DNA of 64,000 bases from Stutzerimonas stutzeri KOS6 (GCF_000307775.2 NZ_KK020675.1:508553-572552), one strand, 5' to 3'. Positions 1 to 11,334 are shown, counted from the first letter of the stretch. The notes: a model not told the origin generated them from the letters alone. Numbers and translations are program-made.

Positions 1-606
1 GGGTTCGCGCGACTGCAGCAAGGTCACTGCGCGCGCACCGTCATAGTCCGAGCGCTGCAGCGTATAACGGGTATTCGCGCCACCCAGCCGCTCGACAGTC
101 ACGTACAACAGGCGGGTCGAGAACGCCCCCTTGATGCCGGTCAGTTTCTCGAACGCCTGATCCGCGGCATGGTGAGCCATGTCGCGCAGCTGATCCGAAC
201 CGCCACCGACCGTTCCGCTCATCACTTGCTGCTCGGTGGCAACATTGAATACCTCGTAGCGAATCTGCAGACGACCGCCCGCCGGCTCGATGTTGCCCAC
301 CATCACATACTGGGCGCCCAGCGCCTTCCAGTCGCGATAGATGATCTCGCTGCCACGGCTCGGCATGCTGATCATGTTCTGCCGCGCAATGGGCTGGAAC
401 GTGCCCGAGTTACGCAGGTCGTTACCGATGATTTCCGCCATGTCCTCCGGCAGCACGGTACCGCCCTGCCAGCCGAAAGGCACCACGGCGATCGGAATCG
501 CACGATCGGCACCGCTGGTCACGACGATGTTTTTCTCCTGCGCCACCGCCATTCCTGTCAGGCAGCACAACAAAAGGACAAGTAGACCTCGAAGGGAGTT
601 GATCAC
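1..606 (-). CDS. tolB: TolB, periplasmic Tol-Pal translocation protein (C-terminal part outside window)
   Basis: TolB is the periplasmic beta-propeller partner of Pal and TolA in the Tol-Pal envelope system. The first 202 codons are visible. They give a signal peptide (hydrophobic run [15 protein letters not shown], cleavage near AVA-QE) and then the N-terminal TolB domain with [10 protein letters not shown] and the segment around [19 protein letters not shown]. The start is a GTG that overlaps the tolA stop by four bases (GTGA), which implies translational coupling. The gene runs off the left edge, so propeller completeness cannot be judged. Identity is supported by both protein sequence and position as last visible gene of tolQRAB. 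Confidence 0.95.
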   Translation of the reverse strand, partial: MINSLRGLLVLLLCCLTGMAVAQEKNIVVTSGADRAIPIAVVPFGWQGGTVLPEDMAEIIGNDLRNSGTFQPIARQNMISMPSRGSEIIYRDWKALGAQYVMVGNIEPAGGRLQIRYEVFNVATEQQVMSGTVGGGSDQLRDMAHHAADQAFEKLTGIKGAFSTRLLYVTVERLGGANTRYTLQRSDYDGARAVTLLQSREP

Positions 607-1601
607 AACGCAAGATCCTCAGGCGTGAATGTCATTTTGAATGAACGGTAGGGCTGAAATTCCTGCGGGCTCAGGCCCTGCATTTCAGTCAACCGACCGA
701 TGTTCTTCACTGCGGCAACCGCAGAATTGTCGAAGGGTACGTCACCGCTCGATCGCGAAACACCGACGTTGGTGATAGTGCCATCCGGAAGCATGTTGAC
801 CTGCAACTGTACGGTCATGTTGTTGCGCGCTGATGGTGGGCGGGTCCAACCTTCCGCGGCACGCAGCCGAATCAGGTCATCGAAGTTACCGGATACCTGA
901 TCGCCTTGCGTATCAGCCATCGCCTGTTGACGTTCGGTGGAGTCGGACAGCAGCTCGGCAAGCGCCTGAGCCTTCTTGTCCTCTGCCGCCTTGCGTGCAG
1001 CTTCTGCCGCAGCTTTCTTCTTGGCTTCTTCCGCCGCCTTTTTCCTGGCTGCCTCGGCCGCAGCCTTCTTCTTCGCGTCCTCGGCTGCTTTGCGCTTGGC
1101 CTCTTCGGCGGCCTTCTTCTTGGCCTCCTCGGCCGCTTTCTTCTTGGCCGCCTCTTCTGCAGCTTTCTTCTTCGCGATCTCAGCCTGTTTCTGCTGCTCG
1201 ACCTTCTTGGCCGCCTCGGCCTTCTTGGCTGCAGCAGCCTTCTCGGCAGCCGCTTTCGCCGCTTCGGCCTTTCGAGCCTCCTCAGCCTTCTTTTGTTCCG
1301 CAACGCGAGCGGCAACCTGCTTTTCCTGCTCGACCTTGCGCTGCTCCATCTGCTCGGTCTCGAACTGCTTGGCAGCGGTCTTCTTCGCCTCGCCGGCGAT
1401 CTTCTGGTTGGTCTGCGTGGTCGCCTGGCTCTGCGACTTGAGCTGATACAGAGTGGCCTGCACGATCGGCTTGGATGGCGGCAGCTCGGGCGTCATGGAA
1501 AAACTGACGAACAGCATGCCGAAGATGAGCAAATGCAGGCCGACCGCAAGCACGGTCGGCCAGAAATAGCCCTGCGAAGGCGAGGAGTCGCGCTGCTGCA
1601 T
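603..1601 (-). CDS. tolA: TolA, envelope-spanning energy transducer
   Basis: TolA links the TolQR proton channel in the inner membrane to TolB and Pal at the outer membrane. The 332-residue protein has one N-terminal membrane segment (about residues 12-34) and then a long Ala/Lys/Glu-rich helical arm (about 60-220) made of repeated [14 protein letters not shown] units. A compact C-terminal domain follows, with [15 protein letters not shown] and a final [12 protein letters not shown]. The length suits Pseudomonas TolA, whose helical arm varies. ATG overlaps the tolR stop (ATGA). The low-complexity arm also leaves long open frames on the other strand, which I treat as shadows. Confidence 0.96.
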   Translation of the reverse strand: MQQRDSSPSQGYFWPTVLAVGLHLLIFGMLFVSFSMTPELPPSKPIVQATLYQLKSQSQATTQTNQKIAGEAKKTAAKQFETEQMEQRKVEQEKQVAARVAEQKKAEEARKAEAAKAAAEKAAAAKKAEAAKKVEQQKQAEIAKKKAAEEAAKKKAAEEAKKKAAEEAKRKAAEDAKKKAAAEAARKKAAEEAKKKAAAEAARKAAEDKKAQALAELLSDSTERQQAMADTQGDQVSGNFDDLIRLRAAEGWTRPPSARNNMTVQLQVNMLPDGTITNVGVSRSSGDVPFDNSAVAAVKNIGRLTEMQGLSPQEFQPYRSFKMTFTPEDLAL

Positions 1602-2041
1602 CAGGGCGCCTCGGTGATCAGGCCGACATTGCCCACACCGGCCTCCTGCAGACCACCCATGGCAGCCATGACCGAGCCGTAATCGACGGCCCGGTCGCCA
1701 CGAATGAACACCTGGGTATCCGGGCGCTGGCGCATGATGGCGACGACGGCACGGGTCATGTCTTCCAGCGCTACCGCCTCGTTACCCTTGCTCTCGGTGT
1801 CGACTTCGCTGCCGACATTCCAGTAGTAGGTCTTGTCCGCCTTGATGGAGATGGTCAACACCTGCTTGTCGTTGTCCTGCGGCAAGGCCTCGCTGCTGAC
1901 CTTGGGCAGATCGACCTTGACGCCCTGGTTGAGCATCGGCGCCGTGACCATGAAGATGACCAGCAGCACCAGCATCACATCGATGTAAGGCACCACGTTC
2001 ATCTCGGCGACGGGCTTGCGTCTGTTGCGGATTCTGGCCAT
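1601..2041 (-). CDS. tolR: TolR, ExbD/TolR-family proton-channel subunit
   Basis: TolR forms the proton-driven motor of the Tol-Pal system with TolQ. The 146-residue protein has one transmembrane helix (about residues 17-38, VVPYIDVMLVLLVIFMV). That helix carries the conserved Asp in the YIDVML motif, which is the proton-binding residue of the ExbD/TolR family. A periplasmic domain follows, with IRGDRAVDYGSVMAAMGGLQ. The gene sits eleven bases downstream of tolQ and overlaps tolA by one base, so the four tol genes should be co-transcribed and translationally coupled. Confidence 0.96.
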   Translation of the reverse strand: MARIRNRRKPVAEMNVVPYIDVMLVLLVIFMVTAPMLNQGVKVDLPKVSSEALPQDNDKQVLTISIKADKTYYWNVGSEVDTESKGNEAVALEDMTRAVVAIMRQRPDTQVFIRGDRAVDYGSVMAAMGGLQEAGVGNVGLITEAP

Positions 2042-2052
2042 GGCCGTGGGCC

Positions 2053-2745
2053 TCAGTCTTCGGTGGTGTGGACTTTGCGGTGAAGGATGGCCTGGAACTC
2101 GTCGGCGAAGGTGTAGTAGCGGCCAATGAGCATCTCGCCGCGCGCAGCGAAACGGTTGTAGGCGATCACCGCGGGAATCGCGGCAAACAGGCCGATCGCC
2201 GTGGCGATCAGCGCTTCGGCGATACCCGGAGCCACGGTTGCCAGCGTTGCCTGCTGCACCTGCGCAAGACCGCGGAAGGAGTTCATGATCCCCCAGACAG
2301 TACCGAACAGGCCGATATACGGACTGGTGGAGCCAACGGTGGCGAGAAATGGCAGGCTCTGCTCCAGTTTCTCCTCTTCACGCGAAATCGCCACGCGCAT
2401 GGCACGGTTGACGCCATCCATCACTGCATCGGGATCGACGCCGGACTGTTGGCGCAGACGGGAAAACTCCTTGAAGCCGGCACGGAAGATCTGCTCGACA
2501 CCTGAGTCCGGATCAGGATTGCTACCGGCCTGCCGATAAAGCTTGGACAGGTCGATACCCGACCAGAAGCGCTCCTCGAAAGTATCCAGCGCCCGCTTTG
2601 CGGCGCGCAGCATGCTGCCGCGCTGAAAAATCAGAATCCACGAGGTCACCGAAGCGGCGACAAGGATCAGCATGACCAGTTGCACCACGAAGCTGGCGTT
2701 GCTGATCAGGCTCCACATGGACATATGATCGACGTTGGCTTCCAC
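2053..2745 (-). CDS. tolQ: TolQ, MotA/TolQ/ExbB proton-channel subunit
   Basis: TolQ is the polytopic inner-membrane partner of TolR. In 230 residues three membrane segments are visible, near residues 18-40, 135-157 and 170-195. The family signature region (GLFGTVWGIMNSFRGL) precedes the third. The start is GTG with GGAGAGTAAGC just upstream; this ribosome-binding site overlaps the last codons of ybgC, so tolQ translation is probably tied to that of ybgC. In-frame ATGs at codons 8 and 10 lack an equally good site. Confidence 0.95.
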   Translation of the reverse strand: MEANVDHMSMWSLISNASFVVQLVMLILVAASVTSWILIFQRGSMLRAAKRALDTFEERFWSGIDLSKLYRQAGSNPDPDSGVEQIFRAGFKEFSRLRQQSGVDPDAVMDGVNRAMRVAISREEEKLEQSLPFLATVGSTSPYIGLFGTVWGIMNSFRGLAQVQQATLATVAPGIAEALIATAIGLFAAIPAVIAYNRFAARGEMLIGRYYTFADEFQAILHRKVHTTED

Positions 2746-2747
2746 GC

Positions 2748-3191
2748 TTACTCTCCTACAGGGGATAGACCCGAGCCCGCGAAGGCTTCGCGCAGCTCTT
2801 CGGGAATGGCTCGGGGTTTCAAACTCTCGGCACGCACGCAGGCCACCAGCACCTGCCCCTCACACAGCAAAACATCATCCATCGCGCGACGAACCTGTTG
2901 ACGGAAACGCAGGCTGGCACGATTCAGCTCGATCACTTCGGCCGTCACCAGCAGTTCATCATCCAGGCGCGCCGGCGCCCGGTAGCGCGCCTCGACCGAA
3001 TGCACGACGAACAGCAAGTCCTCACCAGCCAGCTGCGACTGGGCGAATCCCAGGATGCGCAACCGCTCGGTACGAGCTCGCTCCATGAATTTGAGGTAAT
3101 TGACGTAGTAGACGATGCCCCCCGCATCGGTGTCCTCGTAGTAGACACGACAACGGTGGGTGAAGATCTCGGCTTCGGCTTGCGCGCGCAT
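2748..3191 (-). CDS. ybgC: YbgC, Tol-Pal-associated acyl-CoA thioesterase
   Basis: YbgC is a hotdog-fold acyl-CoA thioesterase that accompanies tolQRAB in many proteobacteria. The 147-residue product has the 4-hydroxybenzoyl-CoA-thioesterase-like active-site segment [19 protein letters not shown] near the N-terminus. The catalytic Asp lies in the DTDAGG stretch. I prefer the ATG giving [10 protein letters not shown]. The longer open frame begins at a TTG nine codons upstream with no Shine-Dalgarno match. The gene follows ruvB after a short gap and directly precedes tolQ, so the ruv and tol genes may share a transcript. Confidence 0.9.
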   Translation of the reverse strand: MRAQAEAEIFTHRCRVYYEDTDAGGIVYYVNYLKFMERARTERLRILGFAQSQLAGEDLLFVVHSVEARYRAPARLDDELLVTAEVIELNRASLRFRQQVRRAMDDVLLCEGQVLVACVRAESLKPRAIPEELREAFAGSGLSPVGE

Positions 3192-3242
3192 ACTAGTGCT
3201 CGGCCCTGTAAATGCCAATCGGGTAACAGAACAATATTTTCT

Positions 3243-4295
3243 TCAAACCATGTCACCGTCGAACAGGTCCGGTGTCGGGGCGTCGCCCATGCGCTTGGGC
3301 AGGTTGAGGCCGAAATGCAGATAGGCATGGCGTGTCACGACGCGACCGCGTGGCGTGCGCATGATGTAGCCCTGCTGGATCAGGTAGGGCTCGAGCACGT
3401 CCTCGATGGTATGGCGCTCCTCGCTGATCGCAGCGGCCAGGCTGTCGATACCCACCGGCCCGCCGTCGAACTTCTCGATCAGAGTCAGCAGCAACCGGCG
3501 GTCCTGGTGATCGAAGCCACGCTCATCGACATCGAGCATGTTCAGGGCGAGATCGGCAATTTGCCGCGTGATCTCGCCCGTGCCGCGCACTTCGGCGAAA
3601 TCGCGCACACGGCGCAACAACCGATTGGCGATTCGCGGCGTCCCCCGCGCCCGCCGGGCGATCTCGAAGGCCCCCTCGGGCTCGGTCGGCAATCCCAGGA
3701 TACCGGCCGAGCGACTGACGATGGTGGCCAGGTCCTCGGTGGAATAGAACTCCAGGCGCTGCACGATCCCGAATCGGTCGCGTAGCGGATTGGTCAACAT
3801 GCCGGCACGGGTGGTGGCGCCGATCAGAGTGAACGGGGGCAGATCCAGCTTGATCGAGCGAGCCGCCGGGCCTTCGCCGATCATGATGTCGAGCTGGAAG
3901 TCCTCCATGGCCGGATACAGCACTTCCTCGACAATCGGCGACAAGCGGTGGATCTCGTCGACGAAAAGCACGTCACCGGCTTCCAGATTGGTCAGCAACG
4001 CAGCGAGGTCGCCGGGCCGCTCGAGGACCGGCCCCGAGGTGCTCTTGATCGACACCCCCATTTCTTCGGCGATGATGTTTGCCAGCGTGGTCTTGCCCAG
4101 GCCAGGCGGACCGAAGATCAGGGTGTGGTCGAGCGCTTCCTGGCGCCCCCTGGCGGCGCGAATGAACAGATCCATCTGCTCGCGCACGACCGGCTGGCCG
4201 ATGTATTCGGCAAGCCGCAGTGGGCGAATGGCGCGATCCAGCTGTTCGTCGCGGTCGCGACTGCTGGCCGTGACGATACGATCCGCTTCGATCAT
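3243..4295 (-). CDS. ruvB: RuvB, Holliday-junction branch-migration ATPase
   Basis: RuvB is the hexameric AAA+ motor that drives branch migration of Holliday junctions together with RuvA. The 350-residue protein has Walker [10 protein letters not shown] (62-70), Walker B with DEIH (113-116), sensor-1 region GATTRAGML and a C-terminal winged-helix domain with RTPRGRV. The length is normal. It lies three bases downstream of ruvA on the same strand, the classic ruvAB arrangement. Confidence 0.97.
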   Translation of the reverse strand: MIEADRIVTASSRDRDEQLDRAIRPLRLAEYIGQPVVREQMDLFIRAARGRQEALDHTLIFGPPGLGKTTLANIIAEEMGVSIKSTSGPVLERPGDLAALLTNLEAGDVLFVDEIHRLSPIVEEVLYPAMEDFQLDIMIGEGPAARSIKLDLPPFTLIGATTRAGMLTNPLRDRFGIVQRLEFYSTEDLATIVSRSAGILGLPTEPEGAFEIARRARGTPRIANRLLRRVRDFAEVRGTGEITRQIADLALNMLDVDERGFDHQDRRLLLTLIEKFDGGPVGIDSLAAAISEERHTIEDVLEPYLIQQGYIMRTPRGRVVTRHAYLHFGLNLPKRMGDAPTPDLFDGDMV

Positions 4296-4298
4296 GGC

Positions 4299-4904
4299 TT
4301 ACACCATACCCTTGAGGGCACGACGGATCATTTCTTCACTGCTCAAATCTTCTTCCTGTATGGCGGACACTGCGCGGCTGGCTTCCTGAGGCTTGAAGCC
4401 CAGGGAGATCAACGCGCTGACCGCATCATTCTCGGCGCTTGTGACTGCCGTTTTGCCGCCAGGTTCAACCACGAAGGTCGCGATCGCAGGCATGCTTTCC
4501 CACGCCTTGAAGCGATCCTTCAATTCCACCAGCAGGCGCTCGGCGGTCTTCTTGCCTACGCCAGGGATGCGCACCAGGACCGACGTATCCTGCGCCTGGA
4601 CACAACGCACCAGCTCGTCGACCTCCAGGCCGGACATCAATGCCAACGCCAGCTTGGGCCCCACTCCATTCAAGCGGATCAGCTCGCGAAACAGCTCGCG
4701 CTCACGCTTTTCGGCGAAGCCATAAAGAAGTTGTGCGTCTTCACGCACAACAAGGTGCGTATGCAGCGTCACCGGCTCGCCGACCGCCGGCAGGCGATAC
4801 AGCGTCGTCATCGGCACCTCGACTTCATAGCCGATGCCATTAACGTCGAGAATCAGGTGCGGCGGTTGTTTCTCCGCCAGGGTGCCACGCAAACGTCCGA
4901 TCAC
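4299..4904 (-). CDS. ruvA: RuvA, Holliday-junction DNA-binding subunit
   Basis: RuvA binds four-way junctions as a tetramer and loads RuvB. I place the start at a GTG ([13 protein letters not shown]), preceded by the strong site GGAGGAAG. The longer open frame adds 39 residues unlike RuvA. The resulting 201 residues match the family. They contain the OB-fold N-terminus, the helix-hairpin-helix segments ([16 protein letters not shown] and [17 protein letters not shown]) and the C-terminal RuvB-binding domain around [14 protein letters not shown]. It forms an operon with ruvB. Confidence 0.96.
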   Translation of the reverse strand: MIGRLRGTLAEKQPPHLILDVNGIGYEVEVPMTTLYRLPAVGEPVTLHTHLVVREDAQLLYGFAEKRERELFRELIRLNGVGPKLALALMSGLEVDELVRCVQAQDTSVLVRIPGVGKKTAERLLVELKDRFKAWESMPAIATFVVEPGGKTAVTSAENDAVSALISLGFKPQEASRAVSAIQEEDLSSEEMIRRALKGMV

Positions 4905-5000
4905 AGTCCCGCTTCCTCCACGACCGCGAAGCCCCTGCTCCCGGCCAATCGATTTGTTTCCACCCATGGCGTATGCCGTTCGGAAGGCAGAGATTACTTC

Positions 5001-5047
5001 GTAGGAGCGCGCCATGCGCACGTTTCGCGAGCATGGCCCGCTCCTAC
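5001..5047. repeat. REP-like palindrome (GTAGGAGCG family) between ruvC and ruvA
   Basis: A 17-base arm begins GTAGGAGCG and ends GCCATGC. It is mirrored with one mismatch after a 13-base loop by an arm running GCATGGC to CGCTCCTAC. It lies in the 176-base gap between the ruvC stop and the ruvA start. A related, less perfect copy lies at 51896-51940, which supports a dispersed repeat family of the REP type common in Pseudomonas intergenic DNA. An effect on ruvC-ruvA read-through is possible but unproven. Confidence 0.75.
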
Positions 5048-5080
5048 AAGTGATCCCGCGGCCCTGGCGGACGATGACGA

Positions 5081-5605
5081 CTACAGCCGCAGGCGCCCGC
5101 CTCGCCGCTTGGCCCCAACCAGCCCATGAGGTATCAGGCTCTGCCTGTGATGCGCATGACAGAGGGCGATAGCCAGCGCATCGGAGGCATCGATCTGCGG
5201 CTTTTCCAGGAGCTTGAGCAGGTGCATGACCATCATCTGCACTTGCTGCTTGTCCGCTCCACCCGTTCCGGCGATCGCCTGCTTGACCTGCGTCGCGGTG
5301 TACTCGGCGATCGGCAGCCCGGCTTCGGCCCCAGCGACGATGGCTGCTCCCCGAGCCTGGCCGAGCTTGAGCGCGGAATCGGCATTACGTGCCATGAATA
5401 CCTGCTCGATACCCATGGTCACCGGGCCATAGGTTCGGATGACCTCGCTCACCCCGCTGAAAACGGCACGCAGGCGCTCCGACAGCTCACCCGTGCCGGT
5501 GCGAATGCAGCCCGAGGCAACGTATTCGCAAGCGCGACCGGTGTCTCGGACGACGCCGTAACCGGTGATTCGAGAGCCCGGATCGATACCCAAAATCAGC
5601 GTCAT
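5081..5605 (-). CDS. ruvC: RuvC, Holliday-junction resolvase
   Basis: RuvC cuts Holliday junctions symmetrically. The chosen start gives [17 protein letters not shown], the normal RuvC N-terminus with its first catalytic Asp in GIDPG; an upstream extension of 27 codons is rejected. The 174 residues include the acidic positions in [19 protein letters not shown] and near the C-terminus in [15 protein letters not shown]. It is upstream of ruvAB but separated by 176 bases holding a REP palindrome, so it may or may not share their transcript. Confidence 0.96.
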   Translation of the reverse strand: MTLILGIDPGSRITGYGVVRDTGRACEYVASGCIRTGTGELSERLRAVFSGVSEVIRTYGPVTMGIEQVFMARNADSALKLGQARGAAIVAGAEAGLPIAEYTATQVKQAIAGTGGADKQQVQMMVMHLLKLLEKPQIDASDALAIALCHAHHRQSLIPHGLVGAKRRGGRLRL

Positions 5606-5714
5606 GCCTTGGCCGTGCTGTCTATTTATCCAGTGGCGAGTATACGGAGGCGCCTGCCACGACGCCACCAGCGGCGTCATATCCAAATGCTCGGCTGACG
5701 CTGCACCGAAGCAT

Positions 5715-5746
5715 AAAAAAACCGGAAGCGCTGCTGCGACTTCCGG
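5715..5746 (-). terminator. Rho-independent terminator downstream of yebC
   Basis: Read on the minus strand, the arms CCGGAAG and CTTCCGG enclose an 11-base loop and are followed directly by seven T residues. It lies between the yebC stop and the ruvC start, so it should end the yebC transcript. ruvC then needs its own promoter in 5606-5714 or some read-through. Confidence 0.8.
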
Positions 5747-5765
5747 CTTGTTCGAGCACCACGAC

Positions 5766-6515
5766 TCAGCCCAGCTGCTCCATCACTTCGTCCGGAATCT
5801 CGGCGTTGTGGTAAACGTTCTGCACATCATCCAGATCTTCCAACGCATCGATCAGACGCAGGACTTTCTGCGCAGTCTCGACATCGGTGATCGGCGCCAT
5901 GATCGACGGGATCATCGCCACCTCCGCCTCGTCACCCTTGAACCCAGCCCCGGTCAGCGCCTCGTTGACCGAAAGGAAATCGGCGAAGCTGGTGTAGACC
6001 TCGACGGAGCCGTCTTCCTGGGTGACCACGTCGTCGGCACCGGCCTCCAGCGCCGCTTCCATCAAGGCGTCCTCGTCGACGCCGGGCGCGTAGCTGATCT
6101 GACCCTTGCGGTCGAACATATAGGCCACCGAACCATCGGTGCCGAGGTTGCCGCCGTTCTTGCTGAAGGCGTGGCGCACCTCTGCGGCGGTGCGGTTGCG
6201 GTTGTCCGTCATGGCCTCGATGATGATCGCCACGCCGCTCGGCGCGTAACCCTCGTAGCTCAGCTCCGTCATGTTGTCCGCTTCGCTGGAGCCTGCGCCC
6301 CGGGCGATGGCGCGATCGATGACGTCACGCGACATATTGGCGGTCAGCGCCTTGTCCACGGCCAGACGCAAACGCGGGTTGTCCGCCGGCACACCGCCGC
6401 CGTGCTTGGCCGCCACGGTCAGTTCGCGGATCAGTTTGGTGAAGATCTTGCCCCGCTTGGCGTCCTGACGCTCTTTGCGATGCTTGATATTGGCCCATTT
6501 GGAATGACCAGCCAT
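5766..6515 (-). CDS. yebC: YebC/PmpR-family transcriptional or translational regulator
   Basis: The protein has 249 residues, the usual length for the family, and starts with the signature [18 protein letters not shown]. It includes the [18 protein letters not shown] and [15 protein letters not shown] segments typical of YebC. In P. aeruginosa the gene at this position between ruvC and aspS is pmpR, a regulator of quinolone signalling; some other family members act on translation, so the molecular role here is open. ATG is preceded by GGAGTGAGTT. A strong terminator follows the gene. Confidence 0.93.
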   Translation of the reverse strand: MAGHSKWANIKHRKERQDAKRGKIFTKLIRELTVAAKHGGGVPADNPRLRLAVDKALTANMSRDVIDRAIARGAGSSEADNMTELSYEGYAPSGVAIIIEAMTDNRNRTAAEVRHAFSKNGGNLGTDGSVAYMFDRKGQISYAPGVDEDALMEAALEAGADDVVTQEDGSVEVYTSFADFLSVNEALTGAGFKGDEAEVAMIPSIMAPITDVETAQKVLRLIDALEDLDDVQNVYHNAEIPDEVMEQLG

Positions 6516-6619
6516 AACTCACTCCATTCTTCGACTGAATCAGAAATCTCGATAACCCGCCCAACGCCTACTTCGACAGGGCGGGTATCGCCATAACGCC
6601 GCCTGCACGGCCCGGAGCC

Positions 6620-6650
6620 GCAAGACGAAGAAGCCTGGCAGGAACCAGGC
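6620..6650 (-). terminator. Possible terminator downstream of aspS
   Basis: On the minus strand GCCTGG and CCAGGC form a short stem around a six-base loop, followed by the T-rich tail CTTCTTCGTCTTG. It lies just past the aspS stop. The stem is short and the tail is interrupted, so this is only a candidate. Confidence 0.4.
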
Positions 6651-6662
6651 CTCGGATAGCGC

Positions 6663-8438
<1,776 letters not shown>

Positions 8439-8765
8439 GATGGTGTTCGCTTCTCGTATCTTGAATTCGATGGGGCGCTGGAGCCGCGACAGGCCGACGG
8501 CACCGTTGCTGCTCTGCGGAAGCGGCATGTTGCTGCGCGCGGTACCGCATTTCGCATGGGGGTGCCGGACGCTGCAGCAGGGCTGTCGGGCGCCGGGCAC
8601 AAGGGCGGGATTATATCCGCATAATCAACACCGCGCAGCCGTCGGCCCGGGCAATTCTGTTTCTGCCAGCGGACGACTGAACCCAGGAGGGCGCCTGCCC
8701 TCCAAAGGCGATCAGCGATGTGCGTGCCGCATCAATTTACAAAGCGAAGCCTTTTTCTGGCATAA
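8439..8765. other. Intergenic region upstream of aspS with no identified gene
   Basis: This stretch holds the aspS leader, with GAGAAGC upstream of its ATG on the minus strand. Open frames extend through it on both strands but lack family features and ribosome-binding sites. I see no convincing coding sequence, RNA gene or clear promoter. Confidence 0.4.
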
Positions 8766-8862
8766 CTAGGGCCTGTTGACGCTTCAGCGCGAACCGCGTT
8801 GCTGCGCCATTTGCCACGCAACCCTTCGGGCCGGCCACGAACGAAACGTCAACAAACCCTAG
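8766..8862. repeat. MITE-like element with imperfect terminal inverted repeats
   Basis: The 97-base segment begins CTAGGGCCTGTTGACGCTTC and ends with the inverted counterpart GAAACGTCAACAAACCCTAG. The two 20-base arms agree at 17 positions, and both ends carry CTAG. The interior is GC-rich and has no plausible gene. It ends eighteen bases before the ribosome-binding site of the Dps-like gene, so it forms most of that gene's 5' leader or promoter region. Its shape suggests a small non-autonomous mobile or palindromic repeat; a genome-wide copy count is not available here. Confidence 0.55.
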
Positions 8863-8890
8863 CGTCTGAACCATCCACCAGGAGAGAAAT

Positions 8891-9361
8891 ATGGAAATCA
8901 ACATTGGTATCGCCGAACAGGACCGTGCAGCCATTGCCGAGGGCCTGTCCCGCCTGCTCGCCGACACCTACACCCTGTACCTGAAGACCCATAACTTCCA
9001 CTGGAACGTGACGGGTCCGATGTTCAACACCTTGCACACCATGTTCGAGACCCAGTACACCGAACTGGCCGTCGCGGTAGACGATATCGCCGAACGCATT
9101 CGCACCCTGGGCTTTCCGGCGCCGGGCACCTACGCGGCCTATGCCCGCCTGAGCTCCATCAAGGAAGAGGAAGGCGTCCCGACGGCAGACGAGATGATCA
9201 AGCTGCTGGTGGAAGGCCAGGAAGCGGTCGTACGCACGGCGCGCGGCATCTTCCCGCTGCTGGACAAGGTCAGTGACGAGCCGACTGCCGACCTGCTGAC
9301 CCAGCGCATGCAGATCCATGAGAAGACTGCCTGGATGCTGCGCAGCCTGCTGTCAGCCTGA
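8891..9361 (+). CDS. Dps-family ferritin-like DNA-protection protein
   Basis: The 156-residue all-helical protein has the Dps signature: [13 protein letters not shown] with ferroxidase His residues, then [19 protein letters not shown] with acidic iron ligands. Dps proteins form 12-subunit shells that oxidise and store iron and, in some cases, coat DNA under oxidative stress or starvation. The start is supported by GGAGAGAAAT. The gene faces away from aspS. Its leader contains the inverted-repeat element at 8766-8862, and a hairpin follows the stop. Whether it binds DNA is unclear: there is no strongly basic N-terminal tail. Confidence 0.9.
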   Translation: MEINIGIAEQDRAAIAEGLSRLLADTYTLYLKTHNFHWNVTGPMFNTLHTMFETQYTELAVAVDDIAERIRTLGFPAPGTYAAYARLSSIKEEEGVPTADEMIKLLVEGQEAVVRTARGIFPLLDKVSDEPTADLLTQRMQIHEKTAWMLRSLLSA

Positions 9362-9373
9362 GCCTCTTCGGCA

Positions 9374-9400
9374 CAGGGCACTCGCCGGAGTGCCCTGTTG
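9374..9400 (+). terminator. Hairpin downstream of the Dps-like gene
   Basis: A perfect ten-base stem (CAGGGCACTC / GAGTGCCCTG) with a four-base loop begins about a dozen bases past the stop. Its tail is only TTGC, so it is a weak intrinsic terminator or an mRNA 3' stabiliser. Confidence 0.5.
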
Positions 9401-9605
9401 CACCACGACGACGCATTCCTTGCGCCTCGACACCGCGACACGCTCATTTGAGCCCCCCACGCCTTTGCTGTTAAATACGCCGCGCTGCAAGCCAGCCCGC
9501 GCGGTTCCTCGAGCAGTATTCAGCCCTGAGCGAGAGAACGTTCCCCACGAGCACCCTGGCCCCTGCGGCTTCTTCTGTCGTGTTATCAACGTGAGCCATA
9601 CAAGA

Positions 9606-10214
9606 ATGCTTAAGATCGTCCATGTTCTGGCGGGCGTGATCGCCCTGCTGTTGTCATTCGTCCCCAGCCTACGCGGCGGCATGCCGCTCCTGCTGCAGCC
9701 CGAAGCCTTGTGCCTGCTGATGCTCGGCCTGCTGAACGCGCAATTCGCCCCTGCGGCTCTACTGAACGACAGCCGGACCCGCCCGGTAATCATTGCCACA
9801 TCGACCCTGCTGCTGCTCGCGATCGCCCTGCAGGCCGCGATCCTGCTGGCTGCACTGCCGCAGATCGCAGGCCAACCAGCGACCCTGGCCAGCCTGCTGC
9901 TCGCCCTGGTCGCCGTCCTGCTCCACCTGGCGACACCGCGCGGACGCATCTCGCAGGCGAAAGCCGCTCGCCCGACCACGAGCGCACCGTCGACAGCCGG
10001 CCGCGAGGCGGGCACGGTGAAGTGGTTCAACACCTCCAAGGGCTTCGGCTTCATCTCCAGGGACAGCGGTGACGATGTGTTCGTGCACTTTCGTGCGATT
10101 CGCGGCGAGGGACACCGGATCCTGGTCGAGGGCCAGCGTGTGGAGTTCACCATCATGATGCGCGACAAGGGACTTCAGGCCGAGGACGTCGTCCCGGTCG
10201 ACCCGACCCGCTAA
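9606..10214 (+). CDS. Membrane protein with C-terminal cold-shock domain
   Basis: The N-terminal half of this 202-residue protein holds about four hydrophobic segments (for example [16 protein letters not shown] and [19 protein letters not shown]). A linker rich in Ala, Arg and Thr leads to a complete cold-shock domain in the last 70 residues. That domain has [18 protein letters not shown] (RNP1) and DVFVHFRAI (RNP2). It should tether a nucleic-acid-binding OB fold to the inner face of the cytoplasmic membrane. I chose [10 protein letters not shown] as start because it opens the first helix; the ribosome-binding site is weak and a GTG four codons earlier is possible. Confidence 0.8.
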   Translation: MLKIVHVLAGVIALLLSFVPSLRGGMPLLLQPEALCLLMLGLLNAQFAPAALLNDSRTRPVIIATSTLLLLAIALQAAILLAALPQIAGQPATLASLLLALVAVLLHLATPRGRISQAKAARPTTSAPSTAGREAGTVKWFNTSKGFGFISRDSGDDVFVHFRAIRGEGHRILVEGQRVEFTIMMRDKGLQAEDVVPVDPTR

Positions 10215-10266
10215 GCCGGCCCAGCAAAGCGCAGGGCCGACCGGCCCTGCTTCCGGCAATATCCAG

Positions 10267-10473
10267 TCAGTAATGGGGCGGCGGCGCTTCGTCCTCACCT
10301 GCACCCAGCGAGCTTTGCAGCTCTTCCTGGCGTCTCGCCAGCGCAGCCAACTGAAGCTTCACGCGCTCCATGATTCGCTGCTGTTCGACCAGTACATCAT
10401 TCAGGGCCTGAATGGTGTCATCCTGAAACGCCAGACGCGCCTCCAGGTCCGTTATGCGGGCTTCCAGATCCAT
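10267..10473 (-). CDS. slyX: SlyX family protein
   Basis: The 68-residue product [19 protein letters not shown]... is a predicted coiled coil ending in a Pro-rich tail APPPHY, the hallmark of SlyX. The function of this family is unknown. GAGGA sits six bases ahead of the chosen ATG; an ATG two codons earlier is too close to it. The gene follows the HIT gene by two bases on the same strand, so the two are very likely co-transcribed. Confidence 0.9.
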   Translation of the reverse strand: MDLEARITDLEARLAFQDDTIQALNDVLVEQQRIMERVKLQLAALARRQEELQSSLGAGEDEAPPPHY

Positions 10474-10475
10474 CG

Positions 10476-10898
10476 TCATTCCTCGAAACGAAAGTCGTCG
10501 GCAAGAACCAGCCGTAGTTTCTCCCTGATCGCCGCCACCTGCTCTTGGGCATAGGGTTTCGCAGGCTGTTTGCCCCATACCGGTGCCGGCCAGGCAGCGT
10601 CGTCGCGACGCCTGGCGATGACATGCATATGCAGTTGTGCAACCACGTTGCCGAGCGCAGCAACGTTCATCTTGTCCGCACCGAATGTGTCCTTGACGAT
10701 CTCGGCCAGCGCGGTGGTTTCCCGCCACAATGCCTGCTGGTCCGCCGAATCGAGCTGGAACAGTTCACTCACCTCCTCGCGCCGCGGCACCAGGATGAAC
10801 CACAGATATTGCGCATCGTTCATCAGCAATAGCCGGCAGAGCGGGAAGTCACCAATCAGCGACGTATCCTGCTCCAGACGTGAATCGAGAACGAACAT
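10476..10898 (-). CDS. HIT-family (histidine triad) protein
   Basis: The 140-residue protein carries [10 protein letters not shown], the histidine-triad active-site motif of nucleotide hydrolases and transferases, and an N-terminal substrate-binding region ([18 protein letters not shown]). The start [11 protein letters not shown] is backed by GGGGAGTGTT. The longer frame upstream adds 45 residues that do not resemble a HIT protein. The substrate cannot be deduced from the sequence. It is the first gene of a two-gene unit with slyX. Confidence 0.88.
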   Translation of the reverse strand: MFVLDSRLEQDTSLIGDFPLCRLLLMNDAQYLWFILVPRREEVSELFQLDSADQQALWRETTALAEIVKDTFGADKMNVAALGNVVAQLHMHVIARRRDDAAWPAPVWGKQPAKPYAQEQVAAIREKLRLVLADDFRFEE

Positions 10899-11334
10899 AA
10901 CACTCCCCTTCGACCTGATTGCGAGGCAGTGCGGGAATGCACCGCCTATTAAGCGTCGAAGAAGGATACTCCAGCCCAGCCCGGCAACAACCGCCCTGCG
11001 CGCGCAATAATGGTGCCGAGCGCATCTGCGCACGCCGCATTTCGGTGCAGCCGCAGAAACAAGTAAGCTATTGCACGCCTCAAAAGCGCGTCAAACGCAT
11101 TTGGGTGCGATTTTTGCTATCCATCACGAGAAGCTACGGCAGCGGCTTCAAAACGCCGCAACCGATGCCACGCTGCTTGCTCTGGCGCTGCACTAGAGCT
11201 AAACAGTACATTCTCTGGATGGCTTTTCGCGTAAGCGGCCATAACTGGCTAAAGCCTGATGCGGGACTAAGAAGTTGCACCCTTTCCGTTCACGGGAAGG
11301 CAAGCACCGTTTTCAAACCAAAGGAGCAGTCACA
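10899..11334. other. Long leader between the HIT gene and the OprD-like porin
   Basis: These 436 bases must contain divergent promoters for the HIT/slyX unit and the porin. Base composition is less GC-rich than in the flanking genes between about 11040 and 11330. I see the porin's ribosome-binding site AAAGGAG but no convincing operator, RNA gene or small coding frame. Porins of this type are often post-transcriptionally regulated, so a long 5' untranslated region would be plausible. Confidence 0.35.

Noticed and set aside
872..1441. Several Arg- or Leu-rich open frames overlapping tolA
   Set aside because: They arise from the Ala/Lys repeat region of tolA read in other frames.
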